Origin: Pseudorasbora parva
Taxonomy: Eukaryota; Chordata; Actinopteri; Cypriniformes; Gobionidae
Length of the DNA stretch: 64,000 nt
Direction: 5' to 3'
Assembly (NCBI RefSeq): GCF_024679245.1
Contig: NC_090187.1
Span: forward strand, 25,739,495 to 25,803,494
A model generated the notes under the pieces. It worked only from the letters and a program-made list of their open reading frames with translations, was not told the origin of the DNA and ran no database searches. The translations under genes were made by a program, and so were the position numbers. This document shows positions 1 to 10,537 of this stretch, in pieces; position 1 is the first letter of the stretch; the number at the start of each line of letters is the position of its first letter.

Positions 1-85
1 AAATATTTGATCTTACATTGGTGGGGGGGGCAAGTCACACGTGTTCAAGTCAAGTATGTCTCAAGTCCCTATATCAGGTCTCAAG

Positions 86-460
86 TAGGGCTGTAGCTAT
101 CAATTCTTTTTGTAATTGATTAATCTAGCACTAAATCGATTGGTTAATCGGATAATAATAACTTTTTTCTTCATTAGAGAGCAATACTAAATATATAAGA
201 GAAAATAAGACAGGTATCTTAAAGTTAAAATCTAATTTGTTTTCTTTTTAGAACAATTGTTTTACTGCTGAAACTGCATACAATAATAACTGTGAAACTA
301 CATTTTATACATTTTTTTACATCTAATTTTAATGCATGAAATTGCCATATTATACTATATAAAATCTATTTCAAATTACTTTAAAAAGGTAAACATAGTT
401 CAATCTAAAACTTTACTGTCTTCTGAAGACTTTGTGGCCGCTTTTTCATATTAAACTATG
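86..460 (+). mobile_element. hAT-like transposon left end (fragment)
   Basis: The stretch opens with TAGGGCTGTAGCTATCAATT and continues with several AATCGATT / TTAATCGG subterminal motifs near 110-155, the style of fish hAT termini beginning TAGGGCTG. The eight bases before it are GTCTCAAG. I could not find the opposite end or a second copy of GTCTCAAG, so this is probably one half of a broken element, and its inner boundary is a guess. No transposase reading frame is visible. The first 85 bases hold several CAAGTC-type motifs and nothing else I recognise. Confidence 0.5.
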
Positions 461-500
461 TTATTCCCTTAACTAAAATGAGTTTTAGTTAAGGGAATAA
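461..500. repeat. perfect 18-bp-arm hairpin
   Basis: Bases 461-478 (TTATTCCCTTAACTAAAA) are exactly reverse-complemented by 483-500 with a 4-base loop. This could be a stem-loop in a transposon interior or a small foldback. No T-run follows, so it is not a terminator. Confidence 0.85.
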
Positions 501-862
501 CCTCTCATCCCTCTCTCGTCTGAGTGCGTGCACTTAATCTCTCTGACGCGCGGTGATGATCTGATAGCATTTAGCTTAGCCCACTAAGCCCAGTTCATTC
601 ACTATGGTACCAAACAGAGATCAATTAGAAGTGACCAAACCCTTCCATGGTTTCCCTATTTAAATACAGTTACATGAATAGTTGAACGACCAAGTATGGT
701 GACAAAATAAAACGTGTCGCTTTTCTATTACTTATTAGTTATGATGTTTTTGAATGTAAAAACTACACTAATAATTCTGTAAAGATGCAAAAGGTTCCAT
801 GAAAATATTTGAACTCAGTAAATATGTACAAAATACAAAAAGAGACTGTCATTTATGCGAGC
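501..862. other. non-genic stretch
   Basis: No gene recognised. The only structure is a 39-base segment at 725-763 that recurs exactly at 4918-4956 inside a TTAA transposon, so part of this interval is probably transposon-derived. Confidence 0.5.
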
Positions 863-970
<108 letters not shown>

Positions 971-1115
971 TGTTGTGAGTCTACAACAAAGTCAAACAAA
1001 GGAAAGAAGAAAAAAAGTGAGGGAGTTTCTGCACCCAAACCCATAAATGAGACTAAAAATAGCAACGGAACTATTTGGGTGATTCAGAAGGATGAGTCAT
1101 CGACTGAGGCAGGGG

Positions 1116-1116
<1 letters not shown>

Positions 1117-1188
<72 letters not shown>
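1117..1188. repeat. (GA)n microsatellite
   Basis: A second GA tract of about 72 bases, 150 bases after the first. The spacer is A/G-rich at its start and then ordinary sequence. Confidence 0.97.
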
Positions 1189-1193
<5 letters not shown>

Positions 1194-1654
1194 AGGTATG
1201 CTGGTCTGAGTGGGTCTGTAGGTATTTACTGATTCCAGACATTCCCCCAAGATCCCGCTGCACACTGCAGCACCACTGATGGAAATTCCAGTGTTGGTGA
1301 GTGTGTATAAATGCAATCTACACTAGCTGAACAGCATATTAAGTAGGGTGCGGGCATTCCGGACCATATCAGAACCGTAGGACAGGAAAGTCTAAGTAGA
1401 GTTAGAAGTCTTTCAAATAAGAATTTGTTCCTAGGTGACTTGCAGAGTTTAGGAAATATTACATCAAGTGTTCATTTGAAACGGTTCTATTTAGCTCTAT
1501 TTGTATTTGTATAGCTCTATACTGTATTTAGTTTTACACGCATTATATAAAAGTTTATTTAAATAATTGTTAAAACGAATGCATAGTAAAATAAAAGCTG
1601 AATTAATCCCTCTTACATACTCTTACATACAAATACTTTGTGTTGTAACCTGTA
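1189..1654. other. non-genic stretch
   Basis: AT-rich sequence with scattered stops in all frames. I see no gene, repeat or RNA structure. Confidence 0.5.
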
Positions 1655-3442
1655 TTAAAGGGGTACTTCAGCGCTGGGAAGAGGAATCTGTATTTAAACT
1701 GGGTCATCAATGTAGTAGAAATGTGAAATTATTTTTGAATTTTTGAAATAATTTTTGAATTTGCTGCATAAACCAAGACCAAGCTTAACTTTCATAGAAA
1801 TTAATTTGAGAAGTTAAAAGACTTACATTTCTCACCATAGCTCCGTTTAAATGAGTGCCTGTAGCTGCGAGCTGAGCTCTGAGTGTAATCTCCCATCCCC
1901 CATGTGCGGTAGGGTTGGGCGAAAAACGAAAATTTTAGTTTCGTTTTCGTTTTTTCGAACTAGAGCTTAGATCAGTTCAAAAAAATCAAGACCGACCCTA
2001 CCCAAGCCAATGCACCCAAGAGACCGGCCCTGCCCGACACATTAACTGTAATTATGAGCCCGAGCCCCATTTAAACCCGACCATTTTTGAATACGTGGGC
2101 GTTCTGTCGAGAACGAGCCTTTAATGACTAATGAGCGGAGCGGAGCCGGTGTGACTCAGCTCAATAATCCGCAGGCGCGCACTCATGAACCCGCCGGTAA
2201 AATGATGTTCTTTCAAATCCAGCTCAGACATGACATAAATCTGTAAATTACTATACTTGATGTAGCCATTAAACAATGTTTTTAATTTATGTTTAAATAT
2301 TATAGCCTAATATTATTTTTTAATTTCATCTGATTATGATAGGCTATAAGTGCAAAGATGCGAGTGGGTCAGAAATGATTTTGGTGGTTATATTTAGTTT
2401 AATAATACGTTTTGTTTTGTAAAAAGCCTTTCTTTCGTTTTGTACAAATTGTATCTTAATTTAAATAAAGGTTACTTCGGCCAATTGCATGTATTTAATT
2501 AATAAGAAGCAAATAAGTAGCCTAGACTATGAGGTCGCGGAAGCGATCGCTTTCAATGATCATGAACTGGAGCACGTCTCAAATAAACTGAAACTCAGCA
2601 GGCTTGCCTTGCCTCACAGGAATATGTAGCCTAAAATGTGTAGAAACAAAAAGATTTAAATAAGCATTGTTCAGAACTCACGGTAAACAACCAGCTTGAT
2701 ACAGATGATCACGGCGATGGGCATGAGCGGGATGTTAAAGTTTAAGGGATTCTTTTTTTTTTTTTTTTTACCTCATACTGAATATGTTCGGGTGAAAGCA
2801 CGTTTTAAACAGGTAGCACTTATTCACACACAAACTAATCGTTCTCTCTAATGCATTCAAAAACATCTTGTAGTGCTACCTGCATACAGTTATCAGTAGC
2901 CAGTAGGTAGCCTATACAGTTATTATATTCTATTATATGATTTTGAATGAGCAGAAATCTGTATTGATCCGTAGATAAAATAACTGATGAAAACGTTCAT
3001 CTTTCCAAACTTCCAAACATGCAAACAAATTTGCACTGCAAAAAGCATCAATGATATTTCACTTTTGATAAAGCCAGTTTGGCATAGTGGGGGGGAAAGG
3101 CACACAAATGTTCCAATAAACCACGTTGAAACTAGGCTCTTAATCTCCTATTGTTTATTTTTTAATATATTTTTTTCAGTTAATGCAGGTTATAAACCGA
3201 ACTTTATAGTGATATTTCAGAGCTTACTAAAATACTTTAGCAGTTATTAGCCGCAAATTTCCTCGGAGCGAAGACGGAGCGGTGTTTTTGATATCAGTGA
3301 GCGAGGCGAGGAGCGGGAGATGGTGAACCCGGAGCGGAGCTGGAGCGGAGGGATTCTTGAATGCTTAGAAAGAGCGTGGAGGGTAAATTGCCGCCGCTCC
3401 ACTCCTCTCACATACTCTGGTATCGACTTGCAAGACTCGCAG

Positions 3443-3474
3443 CGGGGCGGGGGCGGGGGCGGGGGCGGGGGCGT
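3443..3474. repeat. GGGGGC tandem repeat
   Basis: About five units of GGGGGC near the right end of the nested hAT-like element. The G-runs could form a G-quadruplex. It is short and inside a transposon, so I do not call it a promoter island. Confidence 0.9.
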
Positions 3475-3476
3475 GG

Positions 3477-3540
3477 CATCACGATGGTGTTTCTCCATCG
3501 TGATGTCGCACAGCCATCACGATGGACGATGATATCGTCC
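3477..3540. repeat. subterminal stem-loops of hAT-like element
   Basis: CATCACGATGG at 3477-3487 is exactly inverted at 3495-3505 across a 7-base loop. GGACGAT at 3524-3530 is inverted at 3534-3540 across 3 bases. CATCACGATGG also recurs at 3515-3525. Repeated subterminal motifs of this kind often serve as transposase binding sites in hAT elements; that role is inferred. Confidence 0.75.
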
Positions 3541-3838
3541 ATCGGCACAACCCTAATGTGCGGGTTCAAAACATGCAGAAATGGCTTCTTATATTCAATC
3601 ATTTGAATATACTCCAGAGTTTCTACTGATATAAAGCCATATGCTAATCACTGAAGTAACCCTTTAAATAAAGGTATTTAAAATAAACCGCACAAATTAT
3701 TACAACCGTTTTTGAGCTCCAAACACACAATAAGCAACCGGACAGTTTTTAGTTTAATTTCGGCTGATCTCTATTCCGGACATGCACACAAACTGCATTG
3801 AAATAATTTCCCGAATGTCATTTGTGGGAAAATATTAA

Positions 3839-5026
3839 AGGGGTGATGAATTGAGAAATCCACTTTCCCTTGAGCTTTTGATATATAAAAGATCATGGTA
3901 ATATAGGAATATCCTTTAGGTTTTAGAGCTGAAAACTTCCTTGTTAGTCAAAGAAAAGCTTTTATAGACACCAGGACCAGCAAACGATCCTGTTCGCAGC
4001 TTGACGTCATCGTCTTATGAAACACTGCCTCGACAGAATAATAAGTATGTGTAATTGAGTAGCCCCGCCCACCGACTCATGGATCCGTTTGGATTGCACT
4101 AGCAAGCAGGAATAAACATGCCGAAGAAGATAGCAAGATATTGCACTATTCCTGGTTGTGGAAGAACACAATCACTGCATAAGCTTCCTTCGGCTCATAA
4201 TATTAGGAACGTGTGGTTGAACTTTATTTTTAATGAAGTTCCAGCTCACGTGGGGAAGACATGTTCACTTAATTTCACCACGGGATCATTTGTAAACAAA
4301 TCTCAGGTGGCGCTGGATTTGTAGACATATTGAGATTATACTTCTATATTGGATCTGACAGGAGGAATGGTGCAACACACTTAAGTGAGTAAAATGTGTT
4401 TTTTATATGTAATAGTATTGCATTGTTATAGATCGTTTTGCTTATGTGTACGTGTCTAACAGAACATACCTTACAGTTTTATGTATGGGCCAGGGCTCCC
4501 AAAGCTCAACGTCCTGATTCAAAGACCGATGAATCTCGTAATATTCCTATATTGTTCTGTTCTTCTCTCCCTCTTGACTTAACGCGCGCTCGCACACGTG
4601 TGTGTGTGTGTGTGCGCGGTTTGCGCTTATATCGAACGATCGTGCGGGCTATGTAATACAAAACTAATAGTCCAATCAATCGTGGGTGGATGAGAAATAA
4701 ATCATTATGTTTGTTTGATAAAGACATACTTAAATCATTCTAGTTGCCGCTTACAAAACAACCCATCCCTCATGTGAACTGAACTGACAGGGGCATAGAT
4801 GACAGGAACTGAAGTTCATTAAATATGCAAATCTTATCCAATCCAAGTCTCCAGTGCATCACGCCCATCAAAAACCAGTGTTTTAGAGAGAGCCTCAAAA
4901 CCAGTGTAGAAAATAGCCTATTACTTATTAGTTATGATGTTTTTGAATGTAAAAACAACAAACGTCATTAGTTGACCTCAGACAGCAGTATCATTTTTTT
5001 TTTTTAAAAGCCAATTCATGACACCT
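3839..5026 (+). mobile_element. TTAA-flanked transposon with THAP relic
   Basis: TTAA at 3835-3838 and 5027-5030 flank inverted ends: AGGGGTGATGAATTG on the left, AGGTGTCATGAATTGG as the reverse complement of the right. The left 200 bases share a long stretch, in inverted orientation, with the right part of the element at 28788-30347 (the sequence around GAAAACTTCCTTGTTAGTCA), so both belong to one family. It holds a THAP-like reading frame at 4118-4324 and a 39-base segment (4918-4956) duplicated at 725-763. Fish Kolobok elements use TTAA targets and are associated with THAP proteins, which makes Kolobok the preferred superfamily; this is inference. Confidence 0.8.
4118..4324 (+). pseudogene. 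THAP-like zinc-finger fragment of a transposon
   Basis: The 68-residue frame begins MPKKIARYCTIPGCGRTQSL. Seen in it: a Cys pair (C9 and C14), a H-K-L-P motif standing where THAP domains have F/H-x-P, W-L-x-F-I-F, and then a C-S-L-N-F block where THAP domains have C-x2-H-F. THAP domains are C2CH zinc-coordinating DNA-binding modules of about 80-90 residues, found in P-element-like and Kolobok-like transposon proteins. Here the zinc-binding His position reads Asn, and the frame stops shortly after S-F-V-N-K, before the usual A-V-P-T-x ending, so it is a broken domain. It lies in sense orientation inside the TTAA element, about 280 bases from its left end. I infer it is a dead transposon gene rather than a host THAP gene. 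Confidence 0.65.
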
Positions 5027-5030
5027 TTAA

Positions 5031-5746
5031 GAAGAACGGAAACAGGCTAGAGATGGAGATGGGACACGAGCACTGAAGAGGGACACAAAGAGGAGAGTAG
5101 ACGTGCAGCAGAGAAAATACCAGGCAAAGGGACTGGGACGCATTCCAGACTAAATAAAAGCATCTGTTGTTGAAACCACATATGTAAATATTACTCCTTC
5201 CAACAATGCTAATAAATAAATGTGTGAGAGCGTGTTATAGGCTTTACATCATGTTATAGTTATGACAGTGCTACTGCACCACGTATCGCCGCAGACGAGC
5301 AGCTGAATATCTCCAGCAAACTGCCGCAAATGAAAGGTAAAGGTTCTGATAAAAACACATGAAAGAGGCTAGATCAGGTATAAATAGGCCCCAGCAAGAT
5401 CACTGATGCTTGAAGTATAGGAAGAAAAATATAAATAATTAATTGGGGAGGTGGTTACATGAATGTATCTTTTACATAACTGACCGTCTTCAGAATAGTT
5501 TTGATGGCATTTATACAGCGGTACCCAAATAAACGCTTCTTTTCCATAAGCACCACCTACTGTCAGAGAGTGAATTTGCATTTGTCCAGTCCATCTCTTT
5601 TTTTTTTTTTTTTGGTGCAGGTGTCTATGTAACAATTTCACAAAGCTGAAGTCATTAAAATTATGCAATCTAATTATGCAATCTGCAATCAAAAACAACT
5701 GCTCATGCTACATGGGTGTATCTTTGTTTGGATTATGATTAAAATG
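5031..5746. other. non-genic stretch
   Basis: No gene recognised. It contains an 18-T run near 5597-5614 and otherwise ordinary AT-rich sequence. Confidence 0.5.
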
Positions 5747-5983
5747 CAGTGGTTGCCTCCTTTTCAAATTGCAACATTTTTCAAGGTCGGTTTGGCCTGT
5801 AAAAGAGCAAATAAACCACAAATAAATTAGCTTAAACAAATACAATCAGCAGCTTGCATCGGAAATAGATTTACAATTTCTTGTAAAAAAATATAAAAAA
5901 ATCTGAAACATATATAGGCAGATCTTGCCTTTCATCAAGGCCGAGGTCAGGGATCTTTGGCTTGAAAAGGTTGGTGACCACTG
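5747..5983. mobile_element. small inverted-repeat element, hAT-like ends
   Basis: The left end CAGTGGTTGCCTCCTTTTCA pairs with the right end, whose reverse complement begins CAGTGGTCACCAACCTTTTC. CAGTGGT ends are common in hAT elements. The flanking 8-mers (TTAAAATG and TAATAGAC) do not match, so the duplication has decayed or the boundary is off by a few bases. It is 237 bp with no coding capacity. Confidence 0.45.
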
Positions 5984-6234
5984 TAATAGACTTCAAATTG
6001 TTTGGAAATGGCCGTACAACCCTTCTCAGATTGATGGCAGAAACAATTGCTACTCTAAGATCATTGATTTTTTATTAATAAAACCATATTCTCGTTCTCA
6101 GTGCTTGTGTGTGTATATAAATATAATATTTTAAAAAAATCAAGGACAATTTTAATTAAACCTGAAAGTATAAAATTCAAGTTTGACTAAAATATTAATT
6201 AAAAAAAGTAGTAGTAGTAATAATAATAATAATA

Positions 6235-6605
6235 GGACCCACTTTATATTAGGTGGCCTTAACTACAATGTACTAATATTGTAATCAATCATTTGATACA
6301 ATGTACTTATTGTGTACATACATGTGTTAACATTGTACTTACATTTAAAAAAAATACCTGAATTTAATTACGTCTGTAATTGATTTCTGTAGTTACATTT
6401 GTAAATACACAGTTGGCACTTCCCTTACACCTAACCCTACCCTTAAACTTACCCATACCACCACACCGTTCCCTAACTCTACCCATATATCACCTCAATG
6501 TCAGCAAATATGCTTCGCAATACAATTTGAACACAGTAAATACATTAAACTTATTTTTTGATGTAAGTACATAGTACTTAAAGCCACCTAATATAAAGTG
6601 GGGCC
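6235..6605. mobile_element. inverted-repeat MITE with 8-bp duplication
   Basis: The ends are GGACCCACTTTATATTAGGT and the reverse complement of the right, GGCCCCACTTTATATTAGGT, differing at one base over at least 20. TAATAATA sits directly outside both ends (6227-6234 and 6606-6613), although the left copy lies within a (TAA)n tract and the match may be partly fortuitous. GG ends with an 8-bp duplication would fit Merlin-like or hAT-like elements. It is 371 bp and non-coding. Confidence 0.75.
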
Positions 6606-6613
6606 TAATAATA

Positions 6614-7090
6614 TATACTTAATACTAAAAAAACACTGAGGAGCAAAACACAATGGACATTCTTCCCTAAGTCAAATCAAATAGAGCTTTGTTTCTGTAA
6701 CAGTCCTATAGTCTACTGCAGGAGAGGGAGGGACATTTCAATTTTATTGACATTAATTTCACTGGGGCTTATTCTACTCTACTGAATGTTAAATAAAGAC
6801 TAATGTCAAATAAATAGAAATGTTAAATAAGTATATTGTGAAATAAATGCCTATACTTAATTATATTGCCTTTTAACCTACAGCACAACCAATTTAAGTA
6901 CAGAGGTCAACTACAGAGGATGAGGGATGAAAAGATGTAAAGAAGAAAGAGTGCTCAAGAGAGGGAGAGAGAGTGAAAGAGAATGAGTTTGATGTCACTT
7001 GAGTCACGACACAGCAGTGAGCTCAAAGAGAAATCTGAATGAACATTAGTTCAGGCTTCAGAATCTGACATGCATGACTGAAATCGCTTC
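6614..7090. other. non-genic stretch
   Basis: No gene recognised. Bases 6905-7000 are purine-rich on the + strand. Confidence 0.5.
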
Positions 7091-7325
<235 letters not shown>

Positions 7326-7570
7326 TAGCACATAAAGAGATTTGTTGGGGTAAGTTAATTGTACACAGGGTTGTCTTCATCGCTTCAGTGAGGCGAAACA
7401 TATTGCCTCTACTGTCAAAAGAGCTTTCATCTATTATTGCTGGATAAACGCTAACACAAAAGACACACACGCTCTTATTTTCACTCTTCCGGGTCTTGAT
7501 AGAGATGGACAGATGACAGGTCTGTCTTCACACATTGCTTAATTGACCGAAGGCACGTGACGAGTGTCTG

Positions 7571-7632
7571 GACAATCACACAGCAACACACACACCCATG
7601 CACGTGCACGCACGCACGCACACACACACACA
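7571..7632. repeat. degenerate CA/CACG tract
   Basis: A short imperfect tract of CA and CACG units. It lies immediately left of the CA-associated repeat at 7633-7908. Confidence 0.8.
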
Positions 7633-7908
7633 TGTAGTGTTTCCATGTTTTATGGGGACTCTCCATAGGCGTAATGGTTTATATACCGTATAAACTGTAT
7701 TTTCTGTCTCCCTACACTGCCCCTGCCCCTAAACCTACCCATCACAGGAAACATTCTGCATTTTTACTTTCTCAAAAAAACTCCTTCTGTGTGATTTATA
7801 AGATGTTTTCCTCATGGAGACCTAAAAATGTCCCGACAAGGATTTCGGATATTGCCATCTTTGTGGGGACATTTTGTCCCCATAACGTAGGGATTACCAG
7901 GCCCCCCC
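7633..7908. repeat. CA-flanked dispersed repeat, copy 1
   Basis: The sequence around GGGGACTCTCCATAGGCGTA, the pyrimidine-rich CCCCTAAACCTACCCATCAC and CATTCTGCATTTTTACTTTC recurs in copy 2 (20203-20400), and part of it in copy 3 (59334-59592). Here it sits between two CA tracts. The right part contains TGGGGACATTTTGTCCCC, a short inverted repeat. It is non-coding and its class is unknown to me. Confidence 0.75.
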
Positions 7909-7958
7909 CACACACACACACACACACCCACACCCACACCCACACTCACACACACATC

Positions 7959-8033
<75 letters not shown>
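7909..8033. repeat. (CA)n microsatellite
   Basis: CA units with several CCCACA interruptions before 7962, then pure CA to the end. Confidence 0.97.
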
Positions 8034-8035
<2 letters not shown>

Positions 8036-8271
8036 ATATGCAGCATTATGCAATCCTATTACAGACTGCCTAGTGTTACCAGCTTTAGAGCAGAGATACT
8101 AGAGATTAGAGTGTAATGTAGACGCATATGCATTTCACAGTGCATCTGTCATACAGCAAAGCACGGAACTAGTCTACAGTTTCTGTGTGTTTTCTTGACA
8201 TGCCGGAGCTGTCCACTGAAACCAGGGAGCTGTCCACCACAGCTGGTGCTGATAACAGAACAAAGGCTCCT

Positions 8272-8432
8272 ACATTTACATTTATGCACCTGGCAGAAGC
8301 TTTTATCAAAGCGACTTACATTGCATCCAAGGTAAACGTTTACATTTCATCAGTTCTTGCTTTCCCTGGGAATTGAACGCATTGCCCATGAATATGCCGC
8401 TTCTGGTGCCATGCTCTACTAGTGTTATACCT
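8272..8432 (-). mobile_element. tRNA-derived SINE (minus strand)
   Basis: Read on the minus strand, the head at 8432-8405 resembles an A box (CTAGTAGAGCATGG). A B-box-like GCGTTCAATTCCC lies at 8380-8368, and the tail contains AATGTAAGTCGCTTTGATAA near 8325-8300, a sequence shared by many fish tRNA-derived SINEs whose 3' end matches a LINE. Several substitutions from tRNA consensus, including in the B box, suggest an old inactive copy. I do not assign a family name. Confidence 0.65.
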
Positions 8433-8595
8433 CTTCTCAATTTCATCTCAATGGAAGTAGCTAATTTGGCACAGGACACACAAGAATTCAAATACGTCAA
8501 ATATGTGAATTGACAATCCATCATCTTTACTCAGGCACACTCAGAGCTAAAAGTAAACAAAATAAAACCACATTGGCATATAGACAAGTCAACTA

Positions 8596-9611
8596 CACTG
8601 ATCAGGCATAACATTATGATGCTAATATTGTATTGGCCCCCCTTTTGATGCCAAAAAAGCCCTGACCCGTTGAGGCATGGACTCCACGAGACCCCTGAAG
8701 GTGTGTGCTGCGGTATCTGGCACAAGGATGTTAGCAGCAGATCCTTTATGTCCTATAAGTTAAGGTGGGGCCTCTATGAATTGAACTTGTTTGTTCAGCA
8801 CATCCCACAGATGCTCGATTGGAGATCTCGGAAATTTGGAGGACAAGTCAACACCTTGAATTTGTTGTGCTCCCCAAACCATTCCTGAACCATTTTTTAA
8901 GCAGGGCGCATTATCCTGCTGAAAGAGGCCACCAGGGAATACCATTTCTATGAAAGAGTTTACATGGTCTACAACGACGCTTAGTTAGGAGGTATTTGTC
9001 AAAGTGACATCCACATGGATGGCAGGACCCAAGGTTTCCCAGCAGAACATTGCCCAAAGCATCACACTGCTTGCCTTCTTCCCATAGTGCATCCTGATGC
9101 CATGTGTTCCTCAGGTAAGCGACGCACATGCACCGGACATCCACGTGATGCATAAGAAAACGTGATTTATCAGACCAAGCCACCTTCTTCCATTGCTCAT
9201 TGGTCCAGATCTGATGCTCACATGCCCACTCTTGGTGCTTTTGGCAGTGGACAGGGGTCAGCATGGGCACCTATGCAGCAAACCCTGTATGCAACAAACT
9301 GTGATGCACTGTGTATTTCAACACCTTTCTATCAGAAACAGCATTAACTCCTGTAGCAATTTAAGCTACAGTAGCTCGTCTGTTTGATAGGACCACATGG
9401 GTCAGCCTTTGCTCCCCACGTGCATCAATGAGCCTTGGCCGCCCATGACCCAGCCGACAGTTCACCACTGTTCCTTCCTTGGACCACTTTTGATAGATAC
9501 TGACCACTGCAGTCCGGGAACACACCACAAGAGCTGCAGTTTTAGAGATGTGCTGATCCAGCCGTCTATCCATAACAATTTGGCCCTTGTCAAACTTGCC
9601 ATTTTTCCTGT
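8596..9611 (-). mobile_element. Tc1-like transposon, degenerate
   Basis: Starts after a TA (8594-8595) with CACTGATCAGGCATAACATT. The same terminus bounds the 245-bp MITE at 54423-54667. The coding strand is minus. The N-terminal helix-turn-helix region (residues around [15 protein letters not shown]) is at 9573-9361, a central WSDKSRF motif is near 9180-9160, a QQDNAPC motif near 8925-8905, and SPIEHLWDVL near 8830-8800. The far end beyond about 9611 no longer matches a Tc1 terminus, so the element has lost one inverted repeat. Confidence 0.85.
8760..9573 (-). pseudogene. broken Tc1-family transposase
   Basis: The transposase would cut and paste its own element at TA dinucleotides using a DDE/DDD catalytic triad. 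Seen here in three disconnected frames on the minus strand: a helix-turn-helix part (9573-9361, with [11 protein letters not shown] and SNRRATVA), a middle part (9270-8911, with the first Asp in WSDKSRF), and a C-terminal part (8945-8760, with the second Asp in QQDNAPC and the third acidic residue in SPIEHLWD). Frames shift between the parts and stop codons intervene, so no full transposase of the usual length of about 340 residues can be made. Confidence is high for the family and for its being inactive. Confidence 0.85.
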
Positions 9612-10149
9612 TTTTACCTTTGATATTTCTGCTATTTAATTTGTTTCATAATTATTTTGTTTTTAATTATTTTAGTTTAAATTTCTCAAAAGAATTCCCT
9701 ATAGGGTATATGTACACAGGACCTGTGTTCTCTGAAATTTCAGAATTACTATTTAATATCTGAAATGATTGCGTTTACTTCAAAGTTATATGCACACAGA
9801 TGCCCATAAAAGCGGATGAAGAAGGCAAAAACAAACAGTGCTTCCTCCATTAGAAAGATGCAATAAATTGGAAAATGCAATAGTAGCATTGTGTTTGCAA
9901 ATGCATGTGTGTGTTCTGAAGCAAAAAGGAGAAAACTGTTAATTTTAATCTAATTGGAAGAATAAGACCAATTACAAATTAAGTGTGGTCTCGAGGGATC
10001 TTACTGGTTGTAACGTTCTTTGTTCTAAGTAGTCGATGTTCTTTTCTAATGAAACTAAAGGAAATGAGAGGAGAAAACTATTAGCATAAAGACTCTCACT
10101 CACACACATAAAGAAACTCAAAGCTTTCTGCATGTTCACTACCATTTGG
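9612..10149. other. non-genic stretch
   Basis: AT-rich, with no recognised gene or repeat. Confidence 0.5.
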
Positions 10150-10480
10150 GGCAGGTACTTTTTTTTAATATTTTTGAAAGAAGTCTTTGGTCAAAAATAA
10201 AAAATCCCAGTAAACTGTAACATAGTGAAATATTATAATAATTTTAAACAACTGATTTCTATTTTAATATATTTTAAAATTGTATGTATCTCTGTGATAT
10301 CTGCAAAACTGAACTTTCAGCATCATTACTCCAGTCTTCAGTGTCACATGATCCTTCAGAAATCATTCTGATATGATTAATTGATACTCTAGAAACATTT
10401 CTTATTATTATCAATATTAAAAACAGTGCTTAATATTTTGAAGGAAAGTGCTTTCTCAAATCAAAAGAACATTTTTTAAA
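10150..10480. repeat. dispersed cyprinid-type repeat, class unassigned
   Basis: The run from TTTTTGAAAGAAGTCT to AATATTTTGAAGG, including CAGTCTTCAGTGTCACATGA near 10333, is one I recognise as very common in introns and spacers of cyprinid genomes. I cannot place it in a superfamily and it has no second copy in this window. This call rests on recall, not on structure. Confidence 0.4.
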
Positions 10481-10537
10481 AATAGAAATCTACTATAACA
10501 TCATAAATGTCTTTGCAGTCACTTTTCATCACTTTAA

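Larger units (their letters stand above)
1910..3555. mobile_element. hAT-like transposon nested in TTAA element
   Basis: An exact 8-bp duplication ATGTGCGG lies at 1902-1909 and 3556-3563, directly outside termini TAGGGTTGGGC (left) and TAGGGTTGTGCC (reverse complement of right). An 8-bp duplication with TAGGG ends is typical of hAT. The 1646-bp interior has no hAT transposase I can recognise. It includes a poly-T run near 2753-2769, a GC-rich GGGGGC tandem at 3443-3474 and stem-loops at 3477-3540. It is likely non-autonomous or an internal-deletion derivative. Confidence 0.85.
1659..3663. mobile_element. TTAA-flanked transposon, split by a hAT-like element
   Basis: TTAA at 1655-1658 and 3664-3667 flank ends that pair as inverted repeats: AGGGGTACTTCAG on the left, and AGGGTTACTTCAGTGATTAG as the reverse complement of the right. 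TTAA duplications are typical of the piggyBac and Kolobok superfamilies. Removing the nested element at 1910-3555 and one copy of its duplication leaves about 351 bp, a MITE-sized non-autonomous element with no coding capacity. Superfamily assignment is inference. Confidence 0.8.

Noticed and set aside
3430..3480. Possible CpG island or promoter at the GGGGGC run
   Set aside because: Only about 30 bases long and within a nested transposon; no downstream gene.
5369..5698. 109-codon minus-strand frame
   Set aside because: Crosses a poly-T run giving Lys repeats; no family features.
6420..6487. Telomeric repeat remnant (CCTAACCCTACCC-like)
   Set aside because: Units do not keep a six-base period and the stretch lies between the matching ends of a MITE.
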